A stretch of 64,000 nucleotides of DNA from Heterodera schachtii (GCA_023374025.1 SIJG01000003.1:1456416-1520415); one strand, 5' to 3'. Shown: positions 33,035 to 45,470, numbered from the stretch's first letter. Notes: a model not told the origin generated them from the sequence alone. A program made the numbers and translations.

Positions 33035-35191
33035 TCAAATCAATGCTGTGCCTTTTTTGATATAATCCAATTTGAGATATGTTACTTACTGTATTTTTTC
33101 GTTTTGTTTACTGTACACTTTGCTTTACATGTTATTTTGTGATTGATATATTGTATTTCCACATTTTCTAACCTCATTATTTTAGTTTTATTTACGTTAA
33201 TAAATACACTCACTTAAATAATAATACAGATTAAGGTAATTGTGGTGGCCTAAAAGATTTCCCATGTTAATATATTTAATGAATACGTGCGTTCTTATTT
33301 TCCTGTGGTAAATGACAATTAGGTAAGTGCTGAAATTGCCCAAAAAATAGTTCGTCGGGATCCGGATCCGACGAAAAAAGTGATTGATGTGCCATAAATA
33401 TTTGCGTTTCGTTTTCGTTTTCGAAGATTAGTCAAATGGTAAAAGATTCATTGCAAATCATTTATTTAATTAAATATTTTTTGTATATTTGTTTGAATTT
33501 ATTCATGCTTTCTCTTAAATTCGCATTATTATTTTAATTGAATTATTCGAATTTAATCATTCATAAAAATATCAAACAAAAAAATAAATAAAAACAAAAT
33601 TTCAAACGTAATTGTGCTAACATAAAAATTCTATTATCAAAATTTACATGGGAATTTTTTTTAATAATTCTATTTTTTATAAATGCTTTTGTTGACAATT
33701 AGAGCGAAATAAAAAAAGGTCTGTTGACGTAATAGAAACATAACTTGTTGCATACATAATTAATAGAAAACCCAGTCACTTTGCTACCTTTATTAAAATG
33801 ATGAATCATTCCATCCATCATTGATGACTCATCATGCAGATACATTTTAAAAAATATATTTTTTTACAAAATTCAAATAATTTAGAATTAAAGAAATAAT
33901 TTGTTTCAAATAAATTATTTATATGATAGTACTGTGAACTTTTTAAATAGACCACATTTAAAATAATCATAGTAAAAAAAATGTAAAAATTAAGTAAAAA
34001 ATGATATAAATTGGATTAAATATTTTATTCAAAATAAATAAAATAACCAAAAAGAAGGGCTAGTGCCACTTACATTTATGGTGGAAATGGCAATTTTCTT
34101 AACTATAAATATTTATATGATAAATTGGAACTCAAATATTATTTTATTTTTTAATTTTATAACTATTTCATCATTGAGAGAAAAAAATAATAATATTTAA
34201 AAAAATGGAAAAATTTTATTTCAAAATATTTATTAATAAATATTTGCAAGTGAATTTATTTGTCATAGCAAATCAGGTCTATCGCGATCAGTTGTATGTG
34301 TGTGTGGTGTGGTGACGTGATCGGTGAATGGACCACAAAATCGAAATTGGACACAATGAATTAATTGGAAGACAAACCGCACCATCCAAAAAAAAAACAG
34401 GTACACACACACACACACGCACAAACGGCGGAAGCGAAGAAAACGGGGACGTACGGGCAACATAAAACTTTGCCGCTGGCTAATTGGGCTGTTTGCCGTC
34501 AGCCAAATCTTTATCCCAATAAAAAAGCTAATCCAATTAATTGATGGGGCCGGATTTACGTTATTGTTGTTGTTGAGGAGAAGGGGTGGGGGGGGGGGGG
34601 TAGGGTTTCTTCTTCCTTTTTTTTTTTGTTATACTAGGACGAAAAAGCCAAACGGGCGGCACAAAATAACGAAAAAAAACCGGCTTTTATAACACAATGC
34701 CACATCTTCCGCGTTTTTTATCCATGTGTGACCTATGCATACAACAAATGAATTGACAGTATTTAAGCAGCACAGTTTGGTCATTTTTATATATTATTAA
34801 TTTTATTATAAAAAAAAGAAAAAAAAACATTGGGTGCTTTTCAGTTGGTTTTGTGACCCCTCTCCCGAAGAGTTTTTTTTTTCAAATTTTTTCAATGCTA
34901 AAATTCAGTTGAATTTTTTTTTTCTATTTTAAAATTTGAAAATTGTTGTCTAAGGAGTTCAAATTGTTTAATCACCTTTCTTAACTCATTTTTGCCCAAG
35001 TTTGACTGATAAATGCCTGGTCCAAATCCCAATAAAAAAAAGTCATTCATTTTTATTAACATTTTTAAATTTATTTCAAATTAGTCTTTTTGGATAATTT
35101 TTGAATAGAATTTCAAATTTGAATGAGTCACTCTCACTACCGACAATTTTATTTTAATATCTTCCCATTAAGCTTTATAATACAGTGGAAT
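33035..35191. other. Intergenic, AT-rich, with simple repeats
   Basis: (CA)n near 34402-34418, a G run near 34587-34600 and long A/T runs. Open frames here have no recognisable domain or coding look. No gene seen. Confidence 0.5.
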
Positions 35192-35652
35192 ATGTTCGTC
35201 CGATCATCTGCCATTATTCTGATCGGTGTTGCTGTTGTTGCGCTTGTGCCTCTGTCCGATGCCTTCCTTTTCGGTGGCGGTGGTAGCAATTGCTGCTGCT
35301 GTTGTCCCCCGCCGTGCCCTCCTCCGTGCCCTCCTCCGTGCCCTCCCCCGTGCCCTCCACCGTGCCCACCACCATGCTGTTGCTGTAAATAGAGTCATTT
35401 AAAAATCCCGCAGGAGTCATCGGCAATTATAATCATAGGAATTAGCACAATGAAACCGAAAGAATTGCAACAAAAAAAAAGTGTCCAAATTCCGACTCAT
35501 TAGTGATTAATTAAGGTGGAGGCGGCGGCGGTGGTGGTGGCGGTAGACCAATCATTGTGAACTGCGGCGGTGGTGGCGGTGGATGCGGTGGTGGATGTGG
35601 TGGTGGCGGTGGCGGATGTGGTGGGGGATGCGGTGGCGGATGCGGATGCTGA
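35192..35652 (+). CDS. Secreted Cys/Pro/Gly-rich protein 3
   Basis: Exons 35192-35384 and 35516-35652; 330 nt, 109 residues. Leader MFVRSSAIILIGVAVVALVP then LSDA matches genes 1 and 4, then FLFGGGGSNCCCCC and a shortened CPPPCPPP block ending CCC. Exon 2 is a long Gly/Cys tail around RPIIVNC with repeated GGGCGGGC and ends CGC. If the intron is retained the frame stops four codons later (CCK-stop at 35390), so intron retention would give an 66-residue form without the Gly tail. Function unknown; a secreted structural protein is inferred. Confidence 0.8.
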
Positions 35653-36385
35653 AAATAAATCCACAAAATTTCAAAAAAATTTCATTTTATCTAAATACCT
35701 CCGCTGTTAATTAGTAGTAGACTGATAATTGGGAATACATTTTTAGCTTCTTCATGATGTAGTTGTTCTGTTACTCATTTCTCAAATACAACGACGATCT
35801 TTCACAAATTAATTGTGTAATTGTAGTGATATTTTCCTAATTTTATCCCCTATGTTCCCCAGGATTTGATTGATGAAAACCAATAAATTTTGGTACTTGT
35901 TTTGCTTTTAAATTTTGGATATAATTTTGTTTTTTCAATTGAAATACATGAAAGAAAGTATTTACAAAAATTTAAAAAATAAATTTTAAAATTTAAACCA
36001 AGAGGAAAAAAACCAAAAAATTTTAAATTATTTTTTTTCTTGGGAAAATTTAATTAAAAATAAAATTATTTTTCTTTTAATTGTATAAAGCAAAAAACAG
36101 AATGAAAAATCCATCTCAAAATTAAATCACCCAAAAAAGATTCAAATATTATAAGGTGTGTGTGTGTGTGTGATGATACCGTGCTTTTCACTTTCTGATT
36201 TATATGCCACTTTTGCATTTAAATGTTTTTTAAACAGACAGATCTTGTGGTCCCGCCTGCTGACCCTGATTTGTGAGTGAAATTTTCCGAAAAAATCAGG
36301 ACCCCCCACCCACATGAAAATCCTTACAGGATTATCTTTCTTGATCATGTCCCATTTTTAAAAATTTTCCTCTATGCCGAAAAAG
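35653..36385. other. Intergenic, AT-rich
   Basis: A (GT)n run at about 36155-36170. No gene seen. Confidence 0.5.
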
Positions 36386-36558
36386 GTGCTTTTCAAAACT
36401 GTGCGTTGGCAATGCGACGCTTGGCCACAAGTGTCACTGTCATGACCGTTTTGGGTGTGCAAAATTTGCTGTTGAATACCCCAATGTCCGCATTGCTTGT
36501 CCACCTTGGCTGGGACCGTGTTGAGTGGGCCCACGTGCCAAAAATGTTGGAAAAATGA
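36386..36558 (+). pseudogene. Possible terminal exon of a seven-transmembrane receptor
   Basis: GC-richer open stretch after an AAAAG acceptor, reading RRLATSVTVMTVLGVQNLLL then NTPMSALLVHLGW and ending MLEK-stop. A basic residue pair followed by a hydrophobic segment with NTP resembles a transmembrane-6 region of rhodopsin-like receptors. No upstream exons are recognised. The last 60 bp recur degenerately at 40745-40850 after the srsx gene (ILEK-stop). Likely a receptor fragment. Confidence 0.35.
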
Positions 36559-37726
36559 TGTCATCATTATCATCATCCATAAAAAAAAAGGAATTATGTG
36601 AAGAAACGGAATTAAATTATGTTAAAAAAAAAGGTGGAAAAATGGCTAATTTTTTCAAAAATTTTCAGAGAAAATTATTTATGTATAAACAAAACTTTTT
36701 GTTTTTGTTGCCATTTTCTTATATAAAACATTGTTTCTGAGTTTCGTTTTTAATGTTATAAATTGATGAACAATCTAAGTTTTAAATTTTATTAAAAATT
36801 AAAGAAAAAAAAATTTCTTCTCTTGATTATTTTATTTTATTTTGTTAAATGTTGCTTAGAACTACTTTTTCTCGGATTACCTAATTGAATTTCTAATTTA
36901 TTTTAAGAAACATGAGACAAATTGACATTCATTGGCAGGCAAATTAAATTAGATTTTTTGCGCAAACATTAAAGGAGTGATGAATTTAATTATGAAAATT
37001 TTGGGGGCTAAACTTTTTTTCCTGTCAAAGAAAATGGAATTCTAAGAAATTTCGAGAAATTGTTTCCGAAATTTATTATTCTTAGAATTAAATAACACAA
37101 AAGATGTAATAAACTGGCTAAAACAATTAAGCCAAATTTTTGGGGTTGCAAATTGGTCATCTCGGATTTAGCAAAACCTCTCTTCGGCTTTATCCCTTCC
37201 ATTGTATCCCTTTTTTGACATCCAATTTGGTTGATGAAATGTGCTGATCATGCGAATTTGGTGAATAAGCGAAAGTATTTTTTTTAGGATTGTCTGGGTT
37301 TTATACAAAAAATAAGCGTTTATAAATTATATTAATTTTTATTTAATTTTCTATAAATATTTAAATAAAATAAATGAAAAATTTTTAGTTGTATTAATTT
37401 TAGCCCTCAAATCGAATTTTTACCCAGACTTATATTTATTTATACTAATGTAAATGCAATAATTTTAAATTTAATAAACATTGTACCGTAAAAATTAAAA
37501 AAGGTAGTGTACTGACAATTCATGGAACCACCTAATTTGAATAATTAAATTTACTATTGTTTAATAAATGAAAATCTGTTTGAAATCGAATTAACATTTT
37601 CATTTAATATTAAATTAGGGGAGACATATAGTATTTAGCATTCAGCATTTAAACAAAAATTTATTGAGATCTTTTAATAATTCAAATCTCATTTAAAATT
37701 TTCTTTTTATCAAAACTAACCATTAA
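36559..37726. other. Intergenic; inner end of the right duplication arm
   Basis: 37000-37320 is the reverse-complement partner of about 31680-32140. No gene seen. Confidence 0.55.
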
Positions 37727-40513
37727 ATGGAAGCGAATGACCTGACAACTATTGTAAATGCAAATAATACGGTAATCTTTTTGAATTTTAATTCAAATTT
37801 CTACAAAAGTTCATCTTACAGATGTATTTGTTGTTCCGTAATGTGTACCCATGTTGGCCACTCATAATCAGTGCAATTGCGATCAATTTGGTGGCCATAT
37901 TTGGAATAGTTGGCAATTTGGGCGTCATTTGGACAACATTTCGTACAAAGTGAGGGACGAGATGTTAATTTAAATATTTATATCGTGTTCTATTTTCGGA
38001 AATGTAAAATGAAAAGTCCTAATTTATAAGTACTGGTAAAAAGGACGGTGGTACAGTTTGGCACCTTTTTTTTCTGCCTACCAATTTTGAGCAATCATAA
38101 TCATTCGAAAGTGATTGACATGTTATAAACTTTTAAATTCAATACCAAAAAATCTATTCCGATAATTAATTATAAAATTTCGAACTCGGCGGTGCTGAAA
38201 AGTCCACACCGAACTAACACCAATCGCATGGCATTTTTGTTCGTATTTTTTCTAACAAATTGAAATTGCTAACCAGGAAAATTTTTTTCTGATTTCAAAA
38301 AACATTCAATATATGAGATCATATTAAAAAACAAAAATAAACTAAAATGGAAGCGAATGACTTGACCAATCTAATGAACGCAAATAATACGGTAATTCTT
38401 TTTTTTGGAATTTTAATTTAAATTTCTACAAAAATTACTGTACACTTGTATTTGTTGTACCGTAATGTATATCCATGTTGGCCACTCATAATCAGTGCTA
38501 TTGCAATCAATTTGGTGGCCATATTTGGAATAATTGCCAATTTTGGGGCTATTTGGGCAACATTTCGTACAAAGTGAGGGACGAGACGTCTGCTGCTATA
38601 TGAGCTTGCACAAGCTTACACAATTTCCAAAAAACTTAAATAAAATATCTAAAAATGTATTCCGATAATTAATTATAAAATTTTGAACTTGGAGGTACTG
38701 AATCGGTTCGCGACGATGACCCCACCCCGGGGCCAAAAATTTTAATGCATTTTTTTCAAGTAAATTGAAATTAATTTTTTATTCCAACCCCCTTAAAAAT
38801 GAGTTGCCCATCATTTTTCAGGTCTCTCCATGGCACTGCCAATGTTCTGCTCGCGCTTTGCTCCTTTTTTGAACTGCTCCATCAGCATGGCCATTTGCTG
38901 TTCCTTTACGTGGCACTTTCTGGCCACAATTTCATTCCCCTTTCATTGGCCATCAAAATTTGCTCGATTTCACTGTTTGCTGTCAGCGGAATTTCGCTGA
39001 TCATGGCATTCACTGGGTTCGACCGACTGTTGTGCGTCATCATGCCGACTTTGTAAATTTTTCAAAAAAAAAAAAAAGTTTTGCATTGGATTAGGCTGGC
39101 TTCCTCCCCGACCCTCGGGCTGAGAAAAATCGGGCAAATTCTCCTACAAAAAAAAACTCTCTGTCGGGATTTCGGTTACGGCGCCAAATAATTAACCAAA
39201 TTTTTTTAGTCCACGAACAGTGAAGAAAATCCCTTATCTTGGCACGATCATTTTTGTTTGCGTGTGCATTTCATTTCGTAATCTTTTACTTATTTATGAA
39301 TCATCATCTGAAATGCCACTTTTGATGGTCACCGGCACAATTGGCGATCTGCTAATTGTACGAACATTTTAAATCATTAATAAATGGCCGACAATTTTCC
39401 TATTTGTTTTTATTTAGGGTTATGGAGGCAAGAATATTTATTCAACAATTTTTGTCTGTAATACTTTTACCATCATTGTTTACGTGATCGTTGGCTTCTT
39501 GATCCGCAAAAAATCAGGTGTTTCTTTTGTTTGGGAACTCCACCCAATTCGAAGTCTCTCTCAGCTCGTATAAATTTCTGTTTTTTATTGTTAATGGTTC
39601 GTACTGTTTAAGAGTTTCCGTCTCGACTCGAGAAAGATCTTGGGTTTTTTGCTCTCGAGTCTCGGGTTTTCGTTCTTGGCATTCGATAGGCAAATCGATA
39701 ATTTTGTCATTTTTGGAAGCAAAATCTGTAAAATCACCCAGCCCTGATCGGCACCGCCGGCGCATCAATGCGGCAGGGAAAATACAATTTACAAAGAGAA
39801 AAAGGCTTACAAATTTTTGTGGGTTTTTGGATTGATAAATATGGTACCTAATTAAAGCAAACCGAAAAAAAAAGTTTGTAAGAAAGCTTCAAAAAAGTGA
39901 TTTTTTAGTTTTTTAAAAATTAACAAATTTTTAAATGAACAAGAAAAATTTTTTAAACAAAGTCTCGGCTTTTTAATCTCGAGTTTCTGGGTCAAATGGC
40001 AAAAGTTTTCATTTTGTTTTTTTCCAGCTTCAAACAATTCGAACGCGGAAAAGTGCAACCGACGCATCTTTCGGTCGTTGTTTATCATAATTTTGATCAA
40101 TGTTTCGGGATATTACATATGTTCTGCTTACATTCTGTTCATTTTGCCAAATTTGGCCAACGAAGACCCAATCAAATGTTGGACAATTTTAATGTTTGTT
40201 GGCATTTTGACAGTTAATGTCAGTGCCGCGTCCAATGGGCCAGTTTTGTATGTGACGAGGTAAAAAATTTATTAATTATATAAATAATTTTAAAATTTTA
40301 AGTACGGAATATCGAAAAGCATTTGTCCATGAGTTTGGCCGAATTCGCCGCTTCTTTTGCTTTACGAACAATGCTTCTTCTGTAGGGATTCAAATCCAAG
40401 CCAATCATTTGCCAATAAATGTTGTAAAAGTCACACCCATTTTGAGCCCAAAAACAAATGTTGGCACTGAAGGCATTTTGATTAATATTAAAATGTTTTT
40501 TTATATATTATAA
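37727..40513 (+). CDS. srsx-like serpentine chemoreceptor (right arm, intact reading)
   Basis: Predicted seven-transmembrane chemosensory receptor of the nematode srsx type. Exons 37727-37771, 37822-37949, 38822-39052, 39210-39357, 39418-39517, 40028-40259, 40303-40513 sum to 1095 nt, giving 364 residues with no stop. Markers: TM1 WPLIISAIAINLVAIFGIVG; exon 3 SLHGTANVLLALCSFFELLH and FTGFDRLLCVIMPT at the end of TM3; exon 5 FTIIVYVIVGFLIRKKS; exon 6 TM6 LFIIILINVSGYYICSAYIL and TVNVSAASNGPVLYVTS; exon 7 begins TEYRKAFVHEFGRIRRFFC, a cytoplasmic tail. A second copy of exons 1-2 at 38347-38573 lacks its acceptor and is skipped in this model. The left-arm counterpart is degraded. The ligand is unknown. 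Confidence 0.8.
38347..38573 (+). pseudogene. Duplicated first two exons of the srsx gene
   Basis: Exon 1 copy 38347-38391 (MEANDLTNLMNANNT) is intact. Exon 2 copy (LLYRNVYPCWPLIISAIAIN..., ending 38573 at a GT donor) has CACTTG where the upstream copy has the acceptor CAGATG, so splicing into it is probably lost. Confidence 0.7.
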
Positions 40514-41209
40514 TGAATTTATTTATTTTTTGTTGTAATCTATGATATTTAGTGCTAAATATTAACTATTTTAAATTAATGAATCAACTTATTAATTACT
40601 AATTATTTCATTTATTTTGCTGCAGTCAATGGGGGTGGACAGTGATAAAATTGCAGTTAATAAATGCATTTTTATTTTTATTAAGAAGCGATAAGTAAAT
40701 TATATGATAAATTAAAGTGGGAAAGGTGTAAAAAATTAAATAATTTGTCATGAAGTCAATGACGTTCTGCTCCGTTCGATGCCGATCAGAATATTGGAAA
40801 AATAATGCCATCAATAAAAAGGAATTTGGTGAAGAAACGGCATTTTTTCGAAATTTTTCAATGAAAATTGTCTGTTAACAATGAATAAAAAAAATAATGA
40901 TTAAAATTTTTGTTTATTATTTAATATTATATTTACAATTTTAAATTAATTGATCAATTATTCGAATTATATTCGCGGTTCGGGGAAGGCAATTATTTTT
41001 AATTTACTTTATTGAGTAAATTAATTAATTCTTAATTGTCATTTATGAAATTTATTTTAATGGGAATATTTTCAAATTAATGTTTTATTCTATTAATGCA
41101 ATGCGAGAAATATTGCATATCAATAAAAAAGAAGAAAAAAAAACTAAAAAGATCACTACAGTATGAAAATCTATTGTTGATTGATGAAAATTAAACAAAT
41201 TTAAATGAT
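40514..41209. other. Intergenic; duplication-arm sequence
   Basis: 40745-40850 is a degenerate repeat of 36500-36600; 41085-41209 mirrors 25050-25160. No gene seen. Confidence 0.55.
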
Positions 41210-41686
41210 TTATTTTCCGAATCCGAATCCGCCACAGCCACCGCCGCATCCGCCGGCACAGTTCACAATGATTGGGCCGCCACCACCACAGCCACCGCCG
41301 CAACCTCCTGAATTTTGAAATTTAAATGGATATATGTTATCCCCAATTTTAAATCTATTTCGGTGTAATATTCTTAAACCGATTACGCTCAAATTACCGC
41401 AACAGCATGGCCGGGGGCACGGAGGTGGGCACGGGGGAGGGCACGGAGGAGGGCACGGAGGAGGACACGGAGGAGGGCACGGAGGAGGGCATGGAGGTGG
41501 GCAAGGGCACGGGGGCGGACATGGCGGGGCACAGCAGCAAGGCTGGACGGGGCACGGAGGAGGGCATGGCGGAGGGGAGCAACAGCAGCAACAGTTGTTG
41601 CCACCACCGCCGAAGAGAATGGCATCGGAAAGTGGCACCAGCGCAACAGCAACGATCAGCAGAATGGCAGATGATCGGACGAACAT
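41210..41686 (-). CDS. Secreted Cys/Pro/Gly-rich protein 4
   Basis: Exons 41398-41686 and 41210-41307; 387 nt, 128 residues. It matches gene 1 (24567) almost residue for residue: leader MFVRSSAILLIVAVALVPLS, FGGGGNNCCCCC, CPPPCPPP block, CPRPCCC, then the Gly tail with GPIIVNCAGG and GFGFGK. It has one fewer leader residue, and the order of the CPCPPP/CPPP units is slightly shuffled, as expected from slippage. It is the inverted-arm partner of gene 1, in opposite orientation. The ATG at 41686 puts the hydrophobic leader at the N-terminus. Confidence 0.85.
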   Translation of the reverse strand: MFVRSSAILLIVAVALVPLSDAILFGGGGNNCCCCCSPPPCPPPCPVQPCCCAPPCPPPCPCPPPCPPPCPPPCPPPCPPPCPPPCPPPCPRPCCCGNLSVIGLRILHRNRFKIGDNIYPFKFQNSGGCGGGCGGGGPIIVNCAGGCGGGCGGFGFGK

Positions 41687-42840
41687 GTTTTGTTTAATTG
41701 GATTTGCTTGCAATTAGCAACAGCTAAATGGAAGCACTTTTAAAGGAATGAATTTTAAAAATAGTTTCTAGTTAGTTGGGGACCATATCTTTCGGGAATA
41801 TTTTACATAGATTCGGGATTGATTTCTGTGATTTTGTTTGGAATTGTCACTGATATCTCAGGGGGGGGGGGTCATTTATTTGTCTGGGATCAGTTGAGAA
41901 ATTTAGTGGATTAGGGGCTTTCGCGATTATGGTTTCGGAATCGTGCTATGATTTTGCTGACCAATCATCTGAGACCAATTCAAAAATTTAGGGCATCCTT
42001 CACTATTATGGTTTCGGATTCGTTTTGATAATTGAGCAAATTTTATGCAGTTTGGGGTGCCCTCTCTGTTTTAGTGCCTGCCTATTTCTTAAATTATTAA
42101 TTTATAATTAAATGAATTAGTGTAGTTGTGCCTTGGTTGGTCCAATTAGCACTTAAATACTCTGTCCAATCGTTTTGTTTTGCCTAATGTCTCACCGTTC
42201 TGTGCTAATCCGGTTCTGTTTTTGCTGCTGTTGCGCCCGATTTTCTGTTGCTCCATCCGTCCAGACATTGTGTTGCGATCATTTTCGCTGATCATTTCCC
42301 CCAAATTTTCTCTCTTTTCACTGATTTGTCCCCCCTTTTTTTGGGATGGCCCAATGACATTTTCCATGATTAAATTCGGTGCCTTTTTTTGCCTTTCGTT
42401 ATGCTATGCAATTACATATTTCGGTGCTCCCCATTTGTCTCTTCTTAATTATCCCCGTTAATTTCCCTTCCAATTAACTTTTTTTTAATGTGATTAATAA
42501 TGTTCGTCTGCTCTGCTGGTTTTTAATTGCTTTCTAATATATATTTTTTTCTCAATTTTTTGCTTTTATCTTTTGCTAATGGAATTGTGAATTATTTTGG
42601 ATTTGGATAATAATTTCAGAAAAATTCATTATCAAATTTGAAAAATCTTTTGGAATATTTTTATAAATATTAAGAAAATTCTGAAAATTAAATTCAGCTT
42701 AATAAAATTTTCTATTTCTATTATGTGAAAAATTTTATTTTAAGAATAGAAAATGAATAATGCAAATAATGAATAAATTATAATTGGTAAAATATAAATT
42801 TACAACAATTAGAAAACTTAAAAATTACGTACCTCTAAAA
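41687..42840 (-). repeat. Right arm of the large inverted duplication, outer part
   Basis: 42060-42545 is the reverse complement of about 23655-24100, including TTCCATGATT and AATTATCCCCGTTAATTTCC. G-run GGGGGGGGGG at about 41861-41870. The frames here (93 and 73 residues) mirror those in the left arm and are not called. 42550-42840 is AT-rich. Confidence 0.7.
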
Positions 42841-42843
42841 AAA

Positions 42844-43562
42844 TCAGATTTTTGAAATAGCTGAAAATTTCTTTTTCCATTTTCTTAGCGTTTCATAGCA
42901 GCCAATTTTCAATTTCTTTGCAATTATTCTGTCGCTTATTTTTGGATTTCTTTCTTTCATTTCGAAATATTGCTTCATCTTTTGTAACCTGTCCTCATTA
43001 GAATATTTATTTTGTGCTTAAAAATAAAAAATTTAAAAATTAATACAAAAAATTATCTTACTTTGACTCTTATGGTATTTTGGCATTAATTTTTTTTTCC
43101 ATTTTAAAAATGTTGTTTTATCAATGCCCAATTCCTTCACAAATTCTTTCTGTTTGCCTTGGCCATATAAACTTTTAAATTCATCAAACCGTTCAATGAA
43201 TTCTTTCTTTTTCTCATTATAAAAACTCTTTTTATTTAAATTCAATTCTTTTTTCCATTTGTATATTTTTTCGCGATTTGCGCCTAAAACTTTTCCAATT
43301 TCCATTCACTTTTATTTCTGTCTTTGTTTTCGTATTTTCCTTTTTCTTTTAAATGTTCTTTAATTTTATCAAATTTTCGAATTATTGCCGAGTTTTCATT
43401 TTGTTCATTTTGCTCATTTTGTTCGGTTTTTATCCCCCTTTCTTCTTTTTCATTTTTGTCCCATTCTTCGCCGAATATTTCATTAAAATTTGGTCGGATT
43501 TTGCCGGATTCAATTTTATAAACAAAACAAAATGTCAAAAATATTAAACGACACAAATTCAT
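42844..43562 (-). pseudogene. Secreted tandem-HTH repeat protein, copy 14 (one-base frameshift)
   Basis: Exons 43062-43562 and 42844-43016. Signal peptide MNLCRLIFLTFCFVYKIES, GKIRPNFNEIFGEEWDKNEK, a short Glu/Gln/Asn linker (EQNEQNEQNE), then a shift near 43302 that ends the frame at 43284. The second frame carries VLGANREKIYKWKKEL, KEFVKELGIDKTTFLKWK and, in exon 2, IIAKKLKIGCYETLRKWKK ending at TGA 42844. Total length is one base short of the family phase. Pseudogene or assembly error. Confidence 0.8.
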
Positions 43563-43695
43563 TTTTACTTTTGGGAAATGAAATTTATTGCATTAAATGA
43601 ATTTGTTTAATCTTTGTTAGCTTCTTAATATTAATATTCATTTAATAGATTTTTGCCAACATTAAATTTGCTAAGTTAAAAAAAAAATTTTTGCA
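43563..43695 (-). promoter_or_regulatory. Upstream block of HTH-family copy 14 (degenerate)
   Basis: Reverse complement of the family motifs: AATATTAATATTCATTT, TTTTGCCAACATTAAATTTG. Weaker than the left-side blocks. Confidence 0.4.
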
Positions 43696-44008
43696 TAGAA
43701 AAAAAGAATTTATTTTTTTTTACATTAAAATTTGTAAAGAATGTTATTCCTTTTAATTTAAGAGATTTTCTGGAGTCATTTTGGCTAAATGAAAAAACGA
43801 AAAAACATTTTATTTAAAAAATTTGAAATATGTTCATCTTTTCTCAATTTGTCATCGTTTGAATAATCATTTTACAAAAAAAAAAAAAAAACAACAATTA
43901 GTCAAAAATAATGATTTTCGACATTCCCCTATAAACCATTAAAAGTTTATTCATCAAATTTGCCTTTACTAAGGCTAACTGCTGGAGAGTCTGTCAAACT
44001 GAAAAAAG

Positions 44009-44131
44009 ATGCCAAAGATCAGCCAGAAGCAAAAAAAGCGGCCACGGAAAGACAACGACAGCATCCAAATCGTGCAGAAGAGGGATGCCATAAATCCCAA
44101 TGAAATATTAGTAATTGACGTAATCATATAA
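44009..44131 (+). CDS. Possible first exon of an unrecognised basic protein
   Basis: A GC-richer 93-bp stretch in AT-rich surroundings reads MPKISQKQKKRPRKDNDSIQ then IVQKRDAINPNEIL, followed by a possible donor (A|GTAATT at 44110-44111) or read-through to TAA at 44129-44131. Basic cluster KKRPRK near the start. No continuation exon found. It may be an exon of a gene whose remainder was lost, or a short peptide. Low confidence. Confidence 0.3.
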   Translation: MPKISQKQKKRPRKDNDSIQIVQKRDAINPNEILVIDVII

Positions 44132-44341
44132 GACTGTCTAATTAGCTATATTTTACACTAATAGGACCCATTGATAATTTTTTTTTTTCAAAAAAAAGGC
44201 GAAAAATTAACGTGAAATAAAATTTTGATAATTTTATTCAGCTGAATATAATTTTTGTATTGTTTATAAAACAAATAACAGAAAAAGAATAATGCAAAAT
44301 AATGAATAAATTATATGTAATTGGGATTAGCAAAGAAAAAA

Positions 44342-45101
44342 TCACATTTTTGAAGCTAAAGAAAATTTCTGTTTCCACATTTTTAGTGTTTCATAGGCAA
44401 TTTCCAATTTCTTTGCAATTATTCTGTCGCTTATTTTTGGATTTGCTTCTTTAATTTTAAAATATTTTTTCATATTTCTTAATTTGTCCTCATTGGAATA
44501 TTTGTTTTGTGCTTAAAACCAAAATTAAAAAAATATTAAAAAAAAATAAATCCCTTACTTTTATGACAATTTGGCATTAATTCATTTCTCCATTTTATAA
44601 ATGTCTTTTGAGAAATGCCCAATTCTTTCACAAATTCTTTCTGTTTGCGTTGGCCATATAAACTTTTAAATTCATCAATTCGTTCAATGAATTCTTTCTT
44701 TTTCTCATCATAAAAACTCTTTTCCATATATTCTTTTTATTTAAATTCAATTCTTTTTTCCATTTGTATATTTTTTCGCGATTTGTGCCCAATAATTTTG
44801 CAATTTTACATTCAATTTTGTTGTTGTTTTTCCATTGATATATTCCTTTTTGCTTCAAATTTTCTTTAATTGCTTCAAATTTTTGAATCATTTCTATTTT
44901 CTGTTGATCACTTGGGTCTGTCCCCATTTCTTCACCCATTTGATCAACTGCTGCTTGTGAGTTCTCAATATCTATCACTTCTTCATTTCCATTTTTGTCC
45001 CATTTTTCGCCGAATATTTCGTCAAAATTTGATCGGATTTTGCCGGTTTCAATTCCAAAAGCAAAGGAAATTAATAAAAGTAATAAGTGCCACCAATTCA
45101 T
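44342..45101 (-). pseudogene. Secreted tandem-HTH repeat protein, copy 15 (one-base frameshift)
   Basis: Exons 44560-45101 and 44342-44512. N-terminus MNWWHLLLLLISFAFGIETG, KIRSNFDEIFGEKWDKNGNE, a linker with AAVDQMGEEMGTDPSD, repeat 1 ending LLGTNREKIYKWKKEL. Between repeats 1 and 2 one A is missing (about 44727; sister copy 16 has AATATAATGG, here AATATATGG), so the frame leaves the family and stops at 44628. The other frame has KEFVKELGISQKTFIKWR and exon 2 LEIAYETLKMWKQ. A single-base lesion in an otherwise clean gene. Confidence 0.8.
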
Positions 45102-45341
45102 GGAATATTTATAAAATTAATATTACAAATTTATTCAAATGAATTAGTTTAATATTTTATTAGCTTTTTAATAAAAATATTTTTTTTTCCTTTACAAATC
45201 TATATCTTTTGGAGCATTTAAATCAATTTTTTTACTCAATTTTAATTAAAAAAAATTTTGTTTTGTAAAAAAATGAAAATAATATTATTATTTTTTTAAT
45301 TTAAATTTTGTTAAGAAAATGGAAAAGAAATTTAATAATGA

Positions 45342-45470
45342 AGCAAGGACAAAATAAAAATTCAAATGAGCACTAATATGAAGATGAAGGAATATTTCAA
45401 AATAAAAGAAAAAAAGGCCAAAAATTAACGAAGGACTAATAAAAAGAATGACTATTCAAAGAAAAAAATA
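45342..45470 (+). pseudogene. Remnant of an HTH-family last exon
   Basis: GACAAAATAAAAATTCAAAT, GATGAAGGAATATTTCAAAA, TAAAAGAAAA, AAAATTAACGAAGGACTAAT follow the order of a repeat-3 exon with several indels. It is on + while its neighbours are on -. Confidence 0.45.

Noticed and set aside
41334..41717. Plus-strand HGGG-repeat frames
   Set aside because: Same shadow effect opposite the minus-strand Cys/Pro gene.
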